In this document: in pieces, positions 22,601 through 31,256 of the stretch | Numbering within the stretch: position 1 is the stretch's first letter | Layout of the letters: the number at the start of each line of letters is the position of its first letter | DNA from: Diplonema papillatum | Taxonomy: Eukaryota > Euglenozoa > Diplonemea > Diplonemida > Diplonemidae | DNA: 64,000 bases | NCBI GenBank assembly: GCA_030068145.1 | Contig: JAPJBO010000189.1 | Location: 186,001-250,000, forward strand | Direction of reading: 5' to 3' | Translations under genes and position numbers: made by a program | Notes under the pieces: generated by a model | What the model was told of the DNA's origin: nothing | Seen by the model: the letters and a program-made list of their open reading frames with translations, nothing else | Database searches by the model: none

Positions 22601-23205
22601 TTGGTTGCCTGCGGTGGGCCCTTTATATAATGAGAAGTCCGGCGGCTGCGTATCCAAGGCTGCTCAGAGCCAACAGGCAGATAAGTCGAAGGTGCATAAC
22701 CAACAAGGACTGGGACACTCTGGTCGCGCCCTCGCAGAAGCTGCTGGAGGAGGTCAACGCGGGGAAAAAGTGGCTTCGCGAATGCAATCCACGCCAAGTC
22801 GGTCACCCCACAAGAGATTTGCATATCTGGGCGGATGCTTCCGATGAGGGAGGCGCCTTCGCGGTGCTGGACCCAACGAGGGGCGTGGTTCTCGTTCGAG
22901 AGCGGTGGACTTGGGCAGATAAACTGACGCAGCTGGCCCCGCCAACGCCCATACGGCGCCGAGAACTCGTATCAGCGGCTATCGGTCTGCGCGTCGCGAG
23001 AGAGATTTCGGTCGGTTGGGTGAGGATGGAGGCTTTCCATGACAATAGCACCGCAGAAAGCCGGTGCAGGAAGCTGGCGTCCCCCCACTTGGCCGAGAAC
23101 CATCTCCTTGTCGGACTGTGCGCGCATCTGCAGAAGGCGGACGTCCGAACACACCTCGTGCCGAGTCAGAACATGGTGGCAGACATGGACACAAGGAGTT
23201 TGTAA
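19693..23205 (+). CDS. Reverse transcriptase-RNase H polyprotein, open frame starting at the Gag stop
   Basis: The frame is open for 1170 codons. Codons 1-310 overlap YR in another frame and are low in complexity. Codons about 330-555 are tandem repeats built on RSAEQ/RSAER and PLPQRHSPVQE-like peptides. The enzymatic part follows: an RT palm with FSFFMVLDLLGYFYQLPV and the catalytic VYDD at 22339-22350, then RNase H with IWADAS near 22824, RREL, FHDNST near 23037, and ADMDTRS at the C-terminus. The order is that of DIRS/Ngaro-type RT-RH. The start is uncertain: ATG 19693 overlaps the Gag TGA and could be used by termination-reinitiation; ATG 21379, after the repeats, would give about 608 residues containing all known domains. 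I am confident of the RT-RH and unsure of the N-terminal third. Confidence 0.8.
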   Translation: MTPLPDGVLGGKNREVRVASFSVIDEKTASVDGGDLGEVHTSCRASSSTGIPPDQGIRGCNARRNERGPARPLHGAGGRQTGPPEDRENAHGVGGAIRQRVGLKMGCSSGRPGEDEKGDLEATSGKKGDAEPRGPAEFRGGTDDHRRRIGRRGARGCGDAPMELCVTDGRPDRSEVRRRNDAGPWYSSHCLVDLERGKPSPARIRSVLQAPTEYGVESEKLAGAPWDVRQDDRTDPAAYSEKRCAGLLWAQLEERRATAPGKGRCRLGGASAPCEAHIGDNTAAVPLGMRDPRPPTDRKTVCAPARASEVACPAGRPSQQRCFLPDGIRSAEQPLPQRHSPVQENVRSAERPLPQGYSPVQEKNRSAEQRLPQKHFPVQERIRSAERPPPQRHSPAQEKIRSAERPFPQGHSPVQEENRSAEQLLPQKHFPVPEEIRSAEQPSPQRHIPEGIRSAEQTSPQRHFAEPPPQRRPFSEGSRSAEQLPPQRNIEQPPPQTPPFPEGSRSAEHPPPQRHPLLQGVLDKEQRRHLWQGGARSAEQPPLRGNPALKGTRSGRSISCSLMEALHVASPRDDTALKVKGTPKVSTFCPWYASNLAVFHPLKEWNEEFHPDARKVTLKVLAWAEAAMQGELGEKSEEEYDRKERVESFVVEARPDVKAKVRSSEAVLGALSTRSYMRSLPRPILQTADGPLDTLPNTRANYAVIEQGLTDTEAFTLRQCTQELLLTTTERYQALPSLDITQGDLSAMLKCGIVRLAERRPRITLRVFKVAKKGKSETRLLIDGRPFDLRTARVLSPKTPSLRDIESFVLEFSFFMVLDLLGYFYQLPVSQALSESLGFRARGGEYYVFTVAVPGISRAPTAAQLSTLGVRRLAGVSDSSLAVYDDIGLGGSTEEDVREKEKRLRKAIADANIQIREDKVTIPSSTGVFDGVQLNLEEKTLAVPRQWADAVAGQETPGKITSFRGLAQFIGCLRWALYIMRSPAAAYPRLLRANRQISRRCITNKDWDTLVAPSQKLLEEVNAGKKWLRECNPRQVGHPTRDLHIWADASDEGGAFAVLDPTRGVVLVRERWTWADKLTQLAPPTPIRRRELVSAAIGLRVAREISVGWVRMEAFHDNSTAESRCRKLASPHLAENHLLVGLCAHLQKADVRTHLVPSQNMVADMDTRSL
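19709..20623 (+). CDS. Tyrosine recombinase of the retrotransposon
   Basis: This 304-residue frame has an N-terminal core-binding-like helical region (about 1-120) and a C-terminal catalytic domain. The box I arginine sits in LLWSCALRMADLTALRSGD, the box II motif reads HSWKRG (20441-20458), the third box reads ARHTSVTTLRRYL, and the last tyrosine is the presumed nucleophile. In related enzymes box II is usually H-x-x-R, often HSFRRG; here the fourth position is lysine with arginine following it, so the exact catalytic arginine is uncertain. The role is integration of the circular cDNA intermediate. The whole frame lies within an overlapping open frame that continues into RT. Confidence 0.85.
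   Translation: MASWEGKIEKFESLALASSTRKQRLSMEGTLEKFTQAAGLRAAPASLRIKAFAAAMLDGMSGAQLARYTAREAGRRGRPRTGKMRTVSVEQYVSVLGSRWGVPAADLAKTKRAILKRRLERRETPSHAVPLSFEEAQTIIGVVSGDEELAAAATLLWSCALRMADLTALRSGDVTMQAPGIVRIAWWTSKEASLRLHESEVSYRLPLNMASKVRSWLARRGTFGKTTAQTLLRIARNVAPACSGHSWKRGALQHLARGGADWEELLLLARHTSVTTLRRYLWGCVTPDHRRTERLSAHLHAPVR
20680..21350 (+). repeat. Tandem repeats of about 51 bp inside the RT frame
   Basis: About 12-13 degenerate units, most near 51 bp, are built around CCGCTCCGCAGAG and CTTCCGCAGAGGCACT. Unit length stays mostly a multiple of three, so the frame remains open and encodes proline-, glutamine- and arginine-rich repeats. The array separates the YR stop from the RT domain. The same unit structure keeps long frames open on the minus strand, which I treat as shadows. 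Confidence 0.8.
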
Positions 23206-23542
23206 GCGGAGAGAAGAGAGGGGGGGGGCTTTGTTCTTAATACGGTTGGATTTCCTTCCGCGTGATTGGCACACGGAAGAGGGTACCCCGCAGAAGTGTT
23301 TCCTCCTGCGAGTCAACGGGCCCTCTGTTCCATAGCGGGAAGAATTCAATCGACCGGCCCCCCTCGCAACCTCGCAAGGACAGGAGCAAGGTGGTCCTGT
23401 GTTTCTCCACGGGACCCCGACGCTCGCTGCGTCGTAATAAAAACCCAAACGAAGAATCGTCTCTTCCTCCTCCTATCCAACGTCTTCCTTCAACGTCTCA
23501 TTGTACTGCCGGCGGAAAAAATCAAAGGGATGGGAAATAAGA

Positions 23543-23678
23543 TCGGTGAGAAAAAACACGCAGTCTTTTTTCGCTTGGTCTTATTCTCCCAACAATATAG
23601 GTGAACACCCAAACACACACCTTCTCCCTTTCCGATTTTTTGCGCCACTGACCCGCAGGTCAGAAAAAATTTCAAAGT
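23543..23678 (+). repeat. Right 136-bp terminal direct repeat
   Basis: Identical as read to 18592-18727. It lies 337 bp after the RT stop. The intervening 23206-23542 holds no gene and probably forms the 3' untranslated part of the element. Confidence 0.85.
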
Positions 23679-23919
23679 TCCCTCCCACCCGCAAACCGTG
23701 GCGTTTTCACTTGCGTCCTGAATCCAGCTTTACGTAAAAAACGATCAGGCACTGCGTTCAACGAAAACAACTCTCTCTTCACATCATCATCATCATCATT
23801 AGTTTTGTATCAGCCGCGGTTGTGCGAGTGACGAGCTCTTATTTTCTTGGTCGCTGCTGAGGAAACCACCTTAGAGCGGTCACCACCCTGCTGCACACAG
23901 GCCCTGCAGGAGGGGGGGG

Positions 23920-24020
23920 GGGGGTGTTTAGGGGGGGGGTACCCACCCACCCCTCGTTGCCGTCCGGCTGACAACGATGCCGAGTTTAGGGGCCTTAGCA
24001 TCAGCACTGGGGGGGGGGGG
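23920..24020 (-). repeat. Right flanking repeat, inverted copy of 18497-18590
   Basis: Read on the minus strand this gives a C run, AGTGCTGATGCTAAG, then GTGGGTACCCCCCC and TAAAC, in the same order as the left copy but with a changed middle. Poly-G tracts at about 23911 and 24010 are part of it. Confidence 0.5.
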
Positions 24021-25950
24021 GGTGTCAAAACTCGACAGGTGTCGCAATTAACCGGCAAGAGCGGGATGAAGACACGGCTGGCTCGGTGGAGGTGATCTCC
24101 GTTGTGATTTCCTTATTGCGTTGAGGGGTACTTCGTCAACCCCTATCCCCCTGCTACGCGGTGAAATACCGATAAACATCAAGAATCCTAAAACCCTGGG
24201 TTCCATGGAGAACATTCTCGTGGCAGAAGACCGAGCTCCGGTTTTCTACTGCCCTTTTTAGTGCAATGCGCAGTGTCTGCCAGAGGGAAGTGGTTGTGCA
24301 ATTCAATTTTTGACCACCGGTCGGGAAGCGCACGTTTTCGTGCCGGTGGCTGCCTTTCGCTTGCCCGACTCCGCGTACCAGGTCACTTTAGGATTCCTTT
24401 AGTCGTATTCCGACGAGTACCAACACCTGTACAATACATTTGACCCCCTCCCTGCACTGCAAATTGGGCCGTTCGTGGGGCTTGGGTCCATGGTGGTCCG
24501 GAACCAAACAGACGACCCAGGAAAGAAGGGTTGCAATGCATGAACCGAAACCATGAGAAATACCCCAAGAGTATCCTCGAGACCAAGGTTTGGAAACCCT
24601 CACGACAAGGTCTTGTCTATGATTCGTGGTCAACTTGAAACGAATAGTACGACTGCCACAATAGTAGGCAAGAGTGTGCACAGGCTAAGGTTTGTTGACG
24701 CTTGAGAGGCATTTGCCAGTACCTGAGGTACCTGGCGGCTTCAAAATACAGATGTTTCAAGCGGGTCTTCATTCTAGTTTCAGTCATCCTTCAGGGCCGC
24801 AGTTCGCACCGCGCCTCCGACGTAACGACTTACGCTGCCGTAGTAGCACGGAGTAGTAGTGAGGCGACCGGATACTCCCCGGAGAGATGGTCCCTGTACT
24901 CAAAATCGTCACTCTCTTTCTCTCATTGTGACGCACCTTTGGGCTCTCATTTGGACCCCTTCCGTTTGTCGTGGCAAGAAGACCCGAAGTGTTTGGAAAA
25001 GCAGTTAAACCTATCCCCAGGCGCAACCAGCAATCAAGATTCTTACCCGCCGTCCGTCTAGGGAACACAACAAGCAGCAAAATTGCTCCCGAAGTAATTC
25101 CACAGTACTCATTTCCACCCCGTTTTATGATGGTCAGGTTGTACTTTTGGCTTCGAAGTTTCCTTTGAAAAAGATAAAGTTGAAAAACAGTTGTCCTCCT
25201 TTCGTTACCCCTCGTATGCGCTCGGTACAAATGGTCAAAGTCACAGTAGTTGTGGGGACTTGATGAGGAGGACTGGGAGCAAAAATACGGTGCGGAATGG
25301 CTGGGGACGCAGGTACTAAAGATGCTGGAACGAGTCCATGGAGAGGAACGGTCTTGACTTTTGCATTTTCATTGGCACATGACCGATTCATTTGCATTCC
25401 CTCCATGTCTTTCGAGCATGTGGTATGTCATTCATACTCATTCTAATAGGCATCTCTCTTCTTGAATCGCGATCGGTCCCTTCCGTGGAATGTTAACACC
25501 GCCATTTGAGATTATCGAGGCGAGGTCATGCCAGATTAGTTAGCTATGTCACTAGAGCGGAGTGCTGCTCCGATTCAGAATGTGATTGACTCACTCTAGT
25601 GATTAGCGACTCACTCTAGTGATTAGCGTTCTTGCCTTATGAATACCAGTCTCTTTCATTTGCCAGCATGCAGAATTAGGCTGACCACGCGAGCTGAAGC
25701 CTAACATGAGATGAACGTAGACGAATCGCTGCTGCACGAAGCAGGAGCCAAATTAACCAAACGAATTATAGGAGGCAGGGACGGAACGCCGATTTTGAAC
25801 CAGATTTCTAGAGCGGAGATGAACTAAACGAAGCAGCCGTACGCAATAAGCCGCCCAAACAGTCTGTAAAACCTCAACAAGGAAAATAAACAAAAGGAAT
25901 GACGTCGGCGACGTTTCGAAATAGCGGCTCACCTGAAAACTGAATATGGG
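24021..25950. other. Intergenic region, no supported gene
   Basis: Open frames are short and show no domain. A 20-bp unit (GACTCACTCTAGTGATTAGC) is repeated in tandem at about 25590-25628. Nothing else structured is seen. Confidence 0.4.
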
Positions 25951-26033
25951 TGCGGAATTTGGCTGAAGAGAAGCCGTCGATCCTGAGCGCAGCGGACATG
26001 GAAGACGTGGTCGGCCCGGATGGGATAGACTGG
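25951..26033 (+). pseudogene. Fragment of the JmjC-like gene, left of the minisatellite
   Basis: This stretch (TGCGGAATTTGGCTGAAGAG onward) copies about 27764-27855 of the downstream JmjC-like gene with a few substitutions and an in-frame 9-bp deletion after GACGT. It has no start or catalytic region. It leads directly into the expanded repeat. Confidence 0.8.
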
Positions 26034-27345
26034 GTCGCGGGATAGACTGGGTCGCGGGATAGACTGGGTCGCGGCGCCCGGACGGGATAGACTGGGTCAC
26101 GGCGCCCGGACGGGATAGACTGGGTCGCGGCGCCCGGACGGGATAGACTGGGTCACGGCGCCCGGACGGGATAGACTGGGTCACGGCGCCCGGACGGGAT
26201 AGACTGGGTCACGGCGCCCGGACGGGATAGACTGGGTCGCGGCGCCCGGACGGGATAGACTGGGTCACGGCGCCCGGACGGGATAGACTGGGTCACGGCG
26301 CCCGGACGGGATAGACTGGGTCGCGGCGCCCGGACGGGATAGACAGGACGGGATAGACTGGGTCACGGCGCCCGGACGGGATAGACTGGGTCGCGGCGCC
26401 CGGACGGGATAGACAGGACGGGATAGACTGGGTCACGGCGCCCGTACGGGATAGACTGGGTCGCGGCGCCCGGACGGGATAGACAGGACGGGATAGACTG
26501 GGTCACGGCGCCCGGACGGGATAGACTGGGTCGCGGCGCCCGGACGGGATAGATTGGGTCACGGCGCCCGTACGGGATAGACTGGGTCGCGGCGCCCGGA
26601 CGGGATAGACTGGGTCGCGGCGCCCGGACGGGATAGACTGGGTCACGGCGCCCGGACGGGATAGACTGGGTCACGGCGCCCGGACGGGATAGACTGGGTC
26701 GCGGCGCCCGGACGGGATAGACAGGACGGGATAGACTGGGTCACGGCGCCCGGACGGGATAGACTGGGTCGCGGCGCCCGGACGGGATAGACAGGACGGG
26801 ATAGACTGGGTCACGGCGCCCGTACGGGATAGACTGGGTCGCGGCGCCCGGACGGGATAGACAGGACGGGATAGACTGGGTCACGGCGCCCGGACGGGAT
26901 AGACTGGGTCGCGGCGCCCGGACGGGATAGATTGGGTCACGGCGCCCGTACGGGATAGACTGGGTCGCGGCGTCCGGACGGGATAGACTGGGTCGCGGCG
27001 CCCGGACGGGATAGACAGGACGGGATAGACTGGGTCGCGGCGCCCGGACGGGATAGACAGGACGGGATAGACTGGGTCACGGCGCCCGGACGGGATAGAC
27101 TGGGTCGCGGCGCCCGGACGGGATAGACAGGACGGGATAGACTGGGTCACGGCGCCCGGACGGGATAGACTGGGTCGCGGCGCCCGGACGGGATAGATTG
27201 GGTCACGGCGCCCGTACGGGATAGACTGGGTCGCGGCGCCCGGACGGGATAGACAGGACGGGATAGACTGGGTCACGGCGCCCGGACGGGATAGACTGGG
27301 TCACGGCGCCCGGACGGGATAGACTGGGTCACGGCGCCGGCACGG
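26010..27345 (+). repeat. 28-bp minisatellite of about 46 unit-equivalents, derived from JmjC-gene codons
   Basis: The unit contains GGGATAGACTGGGTC, then ACGG or GCGG, then CGCCCGGAC. Shortened 14-bp units (GGGATAGACAGGAC) alternate with full ones, giving a higher-order repeat of about 70 bp (28+28+14) in much of the array, and larger blocks marked by GCCCGTACGGG recur. In the intact gene (27836-27880) the 28-bp segment occurs once, bounded by GCCCGGACGG on both sides. That direct repeat is the likely seed for expansion. The right edge, about 27328-27362, returns to gene-like sequence (ACGGAACGAGCTGCC). Confidence 0.9.
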
Positions 27346-27615
27346 AACGAGCTGCCCAGGCACCGGCTCTTCCTGGAGCCATGAGCCTAACAGGTGTTTT
27401 TGAAACTGTACGTCACCCGGGGTTATACCCGAAGTTTTCAAAGGACGCTCCGAGCAACTTATCTGCTCTCCCCCTAAGACTTGCTGCATGGTAGCGCGCA
27501 CAAGATTACACGTATCAAGCTAACAAACTGTTTTTGCCCGTTTCACAGCTGTCTGTCCTGTCCAAAACACCTGTCCAACCAGTCTGGAATACGCAAAAAG
27601 AAACAGAAACGGGGA

Positions 27616-29211
27616 ATGACATCGGTGACGCAAAAGCCTGGCAAGGTGTGCGTACTGCGGGACGTGCTCAAAGAATGGGGACTCGACGAAGAGTACTGGG
27701 CACGGATGAGCGGCAAGTGGCGGTGCGTGGTCGCCGGGTACGCGGGCACCGAAGAGGAGTGCATGCGGAATTTGGCTGAAGAGAAGCCGTCGATGCTGAG
27801 CGCAGCGAACATGGAGGACGTCCACGCCGCGGTCGGCCCGGACGGGATAGACTGGGTCACGGCGCCCGGACGGAACGAGCTGCCTAGACACCGGCTCGCG
27901 TTCAACTCCTCCTGGGGCAAACCGGGGGCGGACTTGATCCACGAGAGCCACCTGACCCCCGTCAAGAAGTTCACCGACATCTTCGACCACGAGGACCCCA
28001 CCCCGCGCAACTTGCAAATGTTCCACCGGCAAACCCCCGACGAGCCGAGGATCCCCGTCCTGCCTTCGTTGCTCAACTGGCCAGAATTCATGGACCACCT
28101 GTCGATCCCAGTCGACAAAGCCACGCGTCTCTCCCAGAAAAACGCGCTGACCACATGGCACCTCGACGACTGCGGCGAGTTCGTGTACCAAGCTGCCCTG
28201 CCCGTCCGACCAGAGAAGCTCGAGAAACAGCGGGTGTTGACTGGCCCCGGAGGCAAGCCGGTGGTCAAAATTTTCTTCTCGGTCTCCAAAAGCGGGTACG
28301 ACTACATCACGCAAGACCAAGAGCAGAACCGGAGCGGGAGGTTCTGCCAGGTGTCCCTGTGGGACACACCGGACGGCCATTTGCCGGAGGTGGATGACTT
28401 GCCGTTGGTGACGTTGAGCCTGATCGAAGCCGGGGGACGTCCTTTGTTGCTGTACCCCAACATTCCCCACACGGTGCTGACCGTGCACGACAGTATCTTG
28501 ATCGAAGAGCGGCGCCTGCACGCGTTGTACCTCGACGAGATCGTTTACTTCCACTTCAGAAGCCGGCAGTCCGTCTCTCCGCCGATTTGCTACTCTTTCC
28601 TCAGCGACACTTGCGCGCTCCCGGCGTCCGTCAAAGCGGAGTTGGTGACCCCTTTGCTCTCTTGCATCGCCAGCCACCTTCCCCAAGCATCCGCCGATCT
28701 CAAAAAGCAGCCAAAAAACAAGCCGTTGCCCAGCTTCGGCTCTCGCGCCCTGTTCACCGTGCGCAGAGGGCTCACTTCCTTGCGCGCGTTACTCGTTGAA
28801 GACGTCTTTGCGCTCGACCCCTCCACCCGAGCAGAGGTCGAATCATTCCTGAAGGAGCATTCTGCCTCTTTTTCAGTACCGGACGCCATGGGTGCGCTTA
28901 CGGAGCAAGTCCTGGGCACAATAAAGGCTCAGCGACACGGTATCATTCAGCACCACGCGGCCCCCGTGTACTACATTGCGTATGCGCACGCCCAAGGGCA
29001 TGTCGTCTTCGGCCCAAAACGGGTCCGCTTGCAGCAGGCCGTTGCTGATCGGAAGGCGTTGGTGAAGTGTGAGTTCATGGATCGCCACTCCAACGAAATT
29101 CAGGACCTCTTGGACTCCTTGCCACCTACCGTCACAGACGGGCAGACCTCCGTCGCTGCGGTGCCCATTGATGACAAAGAGAGGCAAGCTTTGCTGGACG
29201 ACCTCTTCTGA
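27616..29211 (+). CDS. JmjC-like Fe(II)/2-oxoglutarate oxygenase
   Basis: The product has 531 residues from the first in-frame ATG at 27616. A possible 5'-UTR intron acceptor (TTTGCCCGTTTCACAG) lies just upstream. The best motif is TWHLDDCGEF, with H182 and D184 as the metal-binding HxD, followed by a β-strand-rich region and PNIPHTVLTVHDSI, in which H285 would be the third metal ligand. A 101-residue gap between D184 and H285 is normal for JmjC folds. The remaining C-terminal part (about 320-531) is helical and unassigned. JmjC enzymes hydroxylate or demethylate histones, other proteins or RNA; the substrate is unknown here. The codons GPDGIDWVTAPG (about residues 74-85) are the source of the neighbouring minisatellite. 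The family call rests on the metal triad and PHxV context, so another cupin is possible. Confidence 0.6.
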   Translation: MTSVTQKPGKVCVLRDVLKEWGLDEEYWARMSGKWRCVVAGYAGTEEECMRNLAEEKPSMLSAANMEDVHAAVGPDGIDWVTAPGRNELPRHRLAFNSSWGKPGADLIHESHLTPVKKFTDIFDHEDPTPRNLQMFHRQTPDEPRIPVLPSLLNWPEFMDHLSIPVDKATRLSQKNALTTWHLDDCGEFVYQAALPVRPEKLEKQRVLTGPGGKPVVKIFFSVSKSGYDYITQDQEQNRSGRFCQVSLWDTPDGHLPEVDDLPLVTLSLIEAGGRPLLLYPNIPHTVLTVHDSILIEERRLHALYLDEIVYFHFRSRQSVSPPICYSFLSDTCALPASVKAELVTPLLSCIASHLPQASADLKKQPKNKPLPSFGSRALFTVRRGLTSLRALLVEDVFALDPSTRAEVESFLKEHSASFSVPDAMGALTEQVLGTIKAQRHGIIQHHAAPVYYIAYAHAQGHVVFGPKRVRLQQAVADRKALVKCEFMDRHSNEIQDLLDSLPPTVTDGQTSVAAVPIDDKERQALLDDLF

Positions 29212-29524
29212 GCGCTTCAGTCCGTGGGTGAGCGCAACCTGCAACCCAAACAGTGCAGGGGGATGCGCCAGCCCTCAGCCGGCCGTCAAAATCAGGCACC
29301 CAAAGCGACATTCCGTCATAAGCGGCTTCCGACATAACGAAGCGCCACACGGTACGTGGGCATCAGCGCTCACGCGTATGCGACCGTGCGGATGTGCACA
29401 GCCGTCCAAACAGCGCTGGTGGCTCTGTTGTGTCAGTTCGTCAGAAACCAGACCTCGAAATTGACTGTTACACAAAAAATGGCTCGTGTGTGCCTTCGCC
29501 AACTTTGAGGGGGTGGCGTTCGGC

Positions 29525-29606
29525 GCTCAAGGGGGCGTGCCTCCCCCTTGAGTCAAGGGGGCGTGCCTCCCCCTTGAGTCAAGGGGGCGTGCCTCCCCCT
29601 TGAGTC
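29525..29606 (+). repeat. Three tandem copies of a 26-bp self-complementary unit
   Basis: Each unit contains TCAAGGGGGCGTGCC and TCCCCCTTGAG, whose arms pair to form a hairpin (CTCAAGGGGG with CCCCCTTGAG). Three units follow head to tail 0.3 kb after the JmjC-like stop, so they could also act in transcript termination. Confidence 0.75.
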
Positions 29607-29806
29607 ACTCAGGGCATTTTTGGCAGCATAATAACCGACTGACACTTATTGTCAATAATATTGAGAACCCTACGATGCAACCACACGAAAGGTCTTCAGG
29701 TCACCGTCGTCCAAGTCAGACAGCTCACAGCGTGCGAAAGGAAGCCCGCTCAGTGTCCGCAGCTGGTGGATGCTTGACTCGTCGACGACGAGTTCACTGG
29801 GGTCTT

Positions 29807-29860
29807 GAAGCAAAGTCGAATCGTTCCTGAAGGAGCATTCGGCCGAGATACGAGCTGTTC
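29807..29860 (+). pseudogene. Second fragment of the JmjC-like gene
   Basis: GTCGAATCGTTCCTGAAGG and the following AGCATTC match codons at about 28836-28866 of the intact gene with a single change, then diverge. It lies about 1 kb downstream of the corresponding part of the gene, so gene fragments flank the locus on both sides. Confidence 0.6.
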
Positions 29861-30516
29861 TGACTGCTCAGACGCCAACGTTTCACTGAAGAACGTCCTC
29901 CTCTATTGACTGCGGACACTGCGCCGGCAAACAGCCAGCCGTCGGCGCGCATTACTTATCTTGCTATCCTCCCGAAACGCGCTCAGGGTCCACGCTCAGG
30001 GTCCACGCGACGAGGTACGCCAAAATGGACACCAGAAGAAGATGGTCCAGCGGGGCCTCATCCAAAGCGGTTTTTCGACCCCCCTGCTCCTGCTCGTCTA
30101 GCTCCAAGATCATTTCAGCCGCGTGCCGTGTCATTCTTCTGGGCCAAAGCCGTGTCATCAGCAGCAGTTGCTGCGGGTTTCCCCCTGTTGCCGTTCCCAC
30201 GCTGTCTTCTCGTTGCACACGGCGTTGAAGGCCATCCCGACACAAGGCAGCACTGTGGCCCATTCGTGTAGCAGTAATCCAGCGGTGATGCAGCGGAGTG
30301 CTCTTCGTATAGCAGCAGTCCCAGCAAAGAGGCAGCAGCGGGCCATCGCACAAGGCTCCTGGCTGTTTTCTCAGTTTCTGAGGCTCGCTTTTTTCTATCG
30401 TTGTGGGGCGCAAACCCGGTGTCCCTGGACAGTGACCCTGGATAATAAGGTCGCGCTGGCGACATCATCGCACAGCGAACGTATCGGTGTCTAAACTGTG
30501 CCCGAATGCTTCACGG
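29861..30516. other. Intergenic, no supported gene
   Basis: A 14-bp duplication (CTCAGGGTCCACGC twice, near 29983-30010) is the only regular feature. Frames of 60-150 codons on both strands lack motifs. Confidence 0.35.
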
Positions 30517-30662
30517 TGGAGTTCAGCTTCAGAAGTTGGAGCTACAAAGCGGACGTCACACTCGGGTGTACTTTCACACGCGTTTTGGTTGTAGCACGTC
30601 CGCTTTTCGGGTGTGATGACTCGGGCACACCCTCTTTAACTCAAGCTTCTGAGAATGGACTT
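30517..30662 (-). mobile_element. MITE-like element (family copy 2, inverted relative to 5385-5549)
   Basis: On the minus strand it follows 5385-5549 in order, including CACACGCGTTTTGGTTGTAG (seen on the + strand here) and the AGCGGGTGTG-like arms. The terminal inverted repeat has decayed to TGGAGTTCAGCTT and TGAGAATGGACTTA. Confidence 0.6.
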
Positions 30663-31256
30663 ACCCTTGAGGGGGGTTCGTCCCATTGTACCACTCGTCA
30701 CTGAATTTCGAACGGAGAAGCTTTCGTGTGTGTGTCTGCTTTGCAAGTTCACAAAATTGGCAGGACCGCCCCTCCCCCCTGCACACAAGTAATTCCGGGC
30801 AGAAGGATTAAAAGTCCCGATGTCTCTCGTGGCTGTGAACATCGGCCGAAGACGCTTCCAAGCCTCACCCGACCATCTCGCAAAGTATGCACCCCTAAGA
30901 GTCGAACAAGCGCTGAGAAACGGGCGCTGTAGATGGACTGCATAGTTGCATTGAAACAGAGCTCAAAGATTGCGGCTACGATAGGAAAGGAATAAACAGA
31001 GTTCTCCGGGATGCGGCTTCAGGCTTTCTGCTATTCAAAGGAATCGCGTGCTATGATCACAATCGTGTGATCGCACGTTTTGATCCCTGTACGGACTGGA
31101 GAAACTATTCATTCGTGTCTAAAAAGATAGAACCCAGCTGGATAAGATGTGAGATTGAGTCGTGTGTGAAAACGCAAACACTCCCATTTTTCCTTACTCT
31201 CTTGCGCGTCTCGGTGGCTCGGTTCGGTTAAGCGAAATGAAGGTGTATCTAAACAA

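Larger units (their letters stand above)
18592..23678 (+). mobile_element. Tyrosine-recombinase retrotransposon, apparently intact
   Basis: The element is bounded by 136-bp direct repeats (18592-18727 and 23543-23678) that read as identical. Between them are three long frames on the + strand: a Gag-like protein with a CCCH finger, a tyrosine recombinase (YR), and a reverse transcriptase with RNase H. No DDE integrase or protease is visible. RT plus YR defines the DIRS/Ngaro/PAT order of retrotransposons, which integrate through a circular intermediate. Two points are unusual: YR lies 5' of RT, whereas canonical DIRS, Ngaro and VIPER elements carry it 3'; and the repeats look like simple direct repeats, since I find no second repeat pair after 23678. 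Identical ends and open frames suggest recent insertion. Atypical algal PAT-type elements (Kangaroo, TOC) are the natural comparison. Confidence 0.85.

Noticed and set aside
25753..27276. Minus-strand frames with repeated SIPSGRRDPVYPVRAP-like peptides
   Set aside because: Pure translation of the minisatellite.
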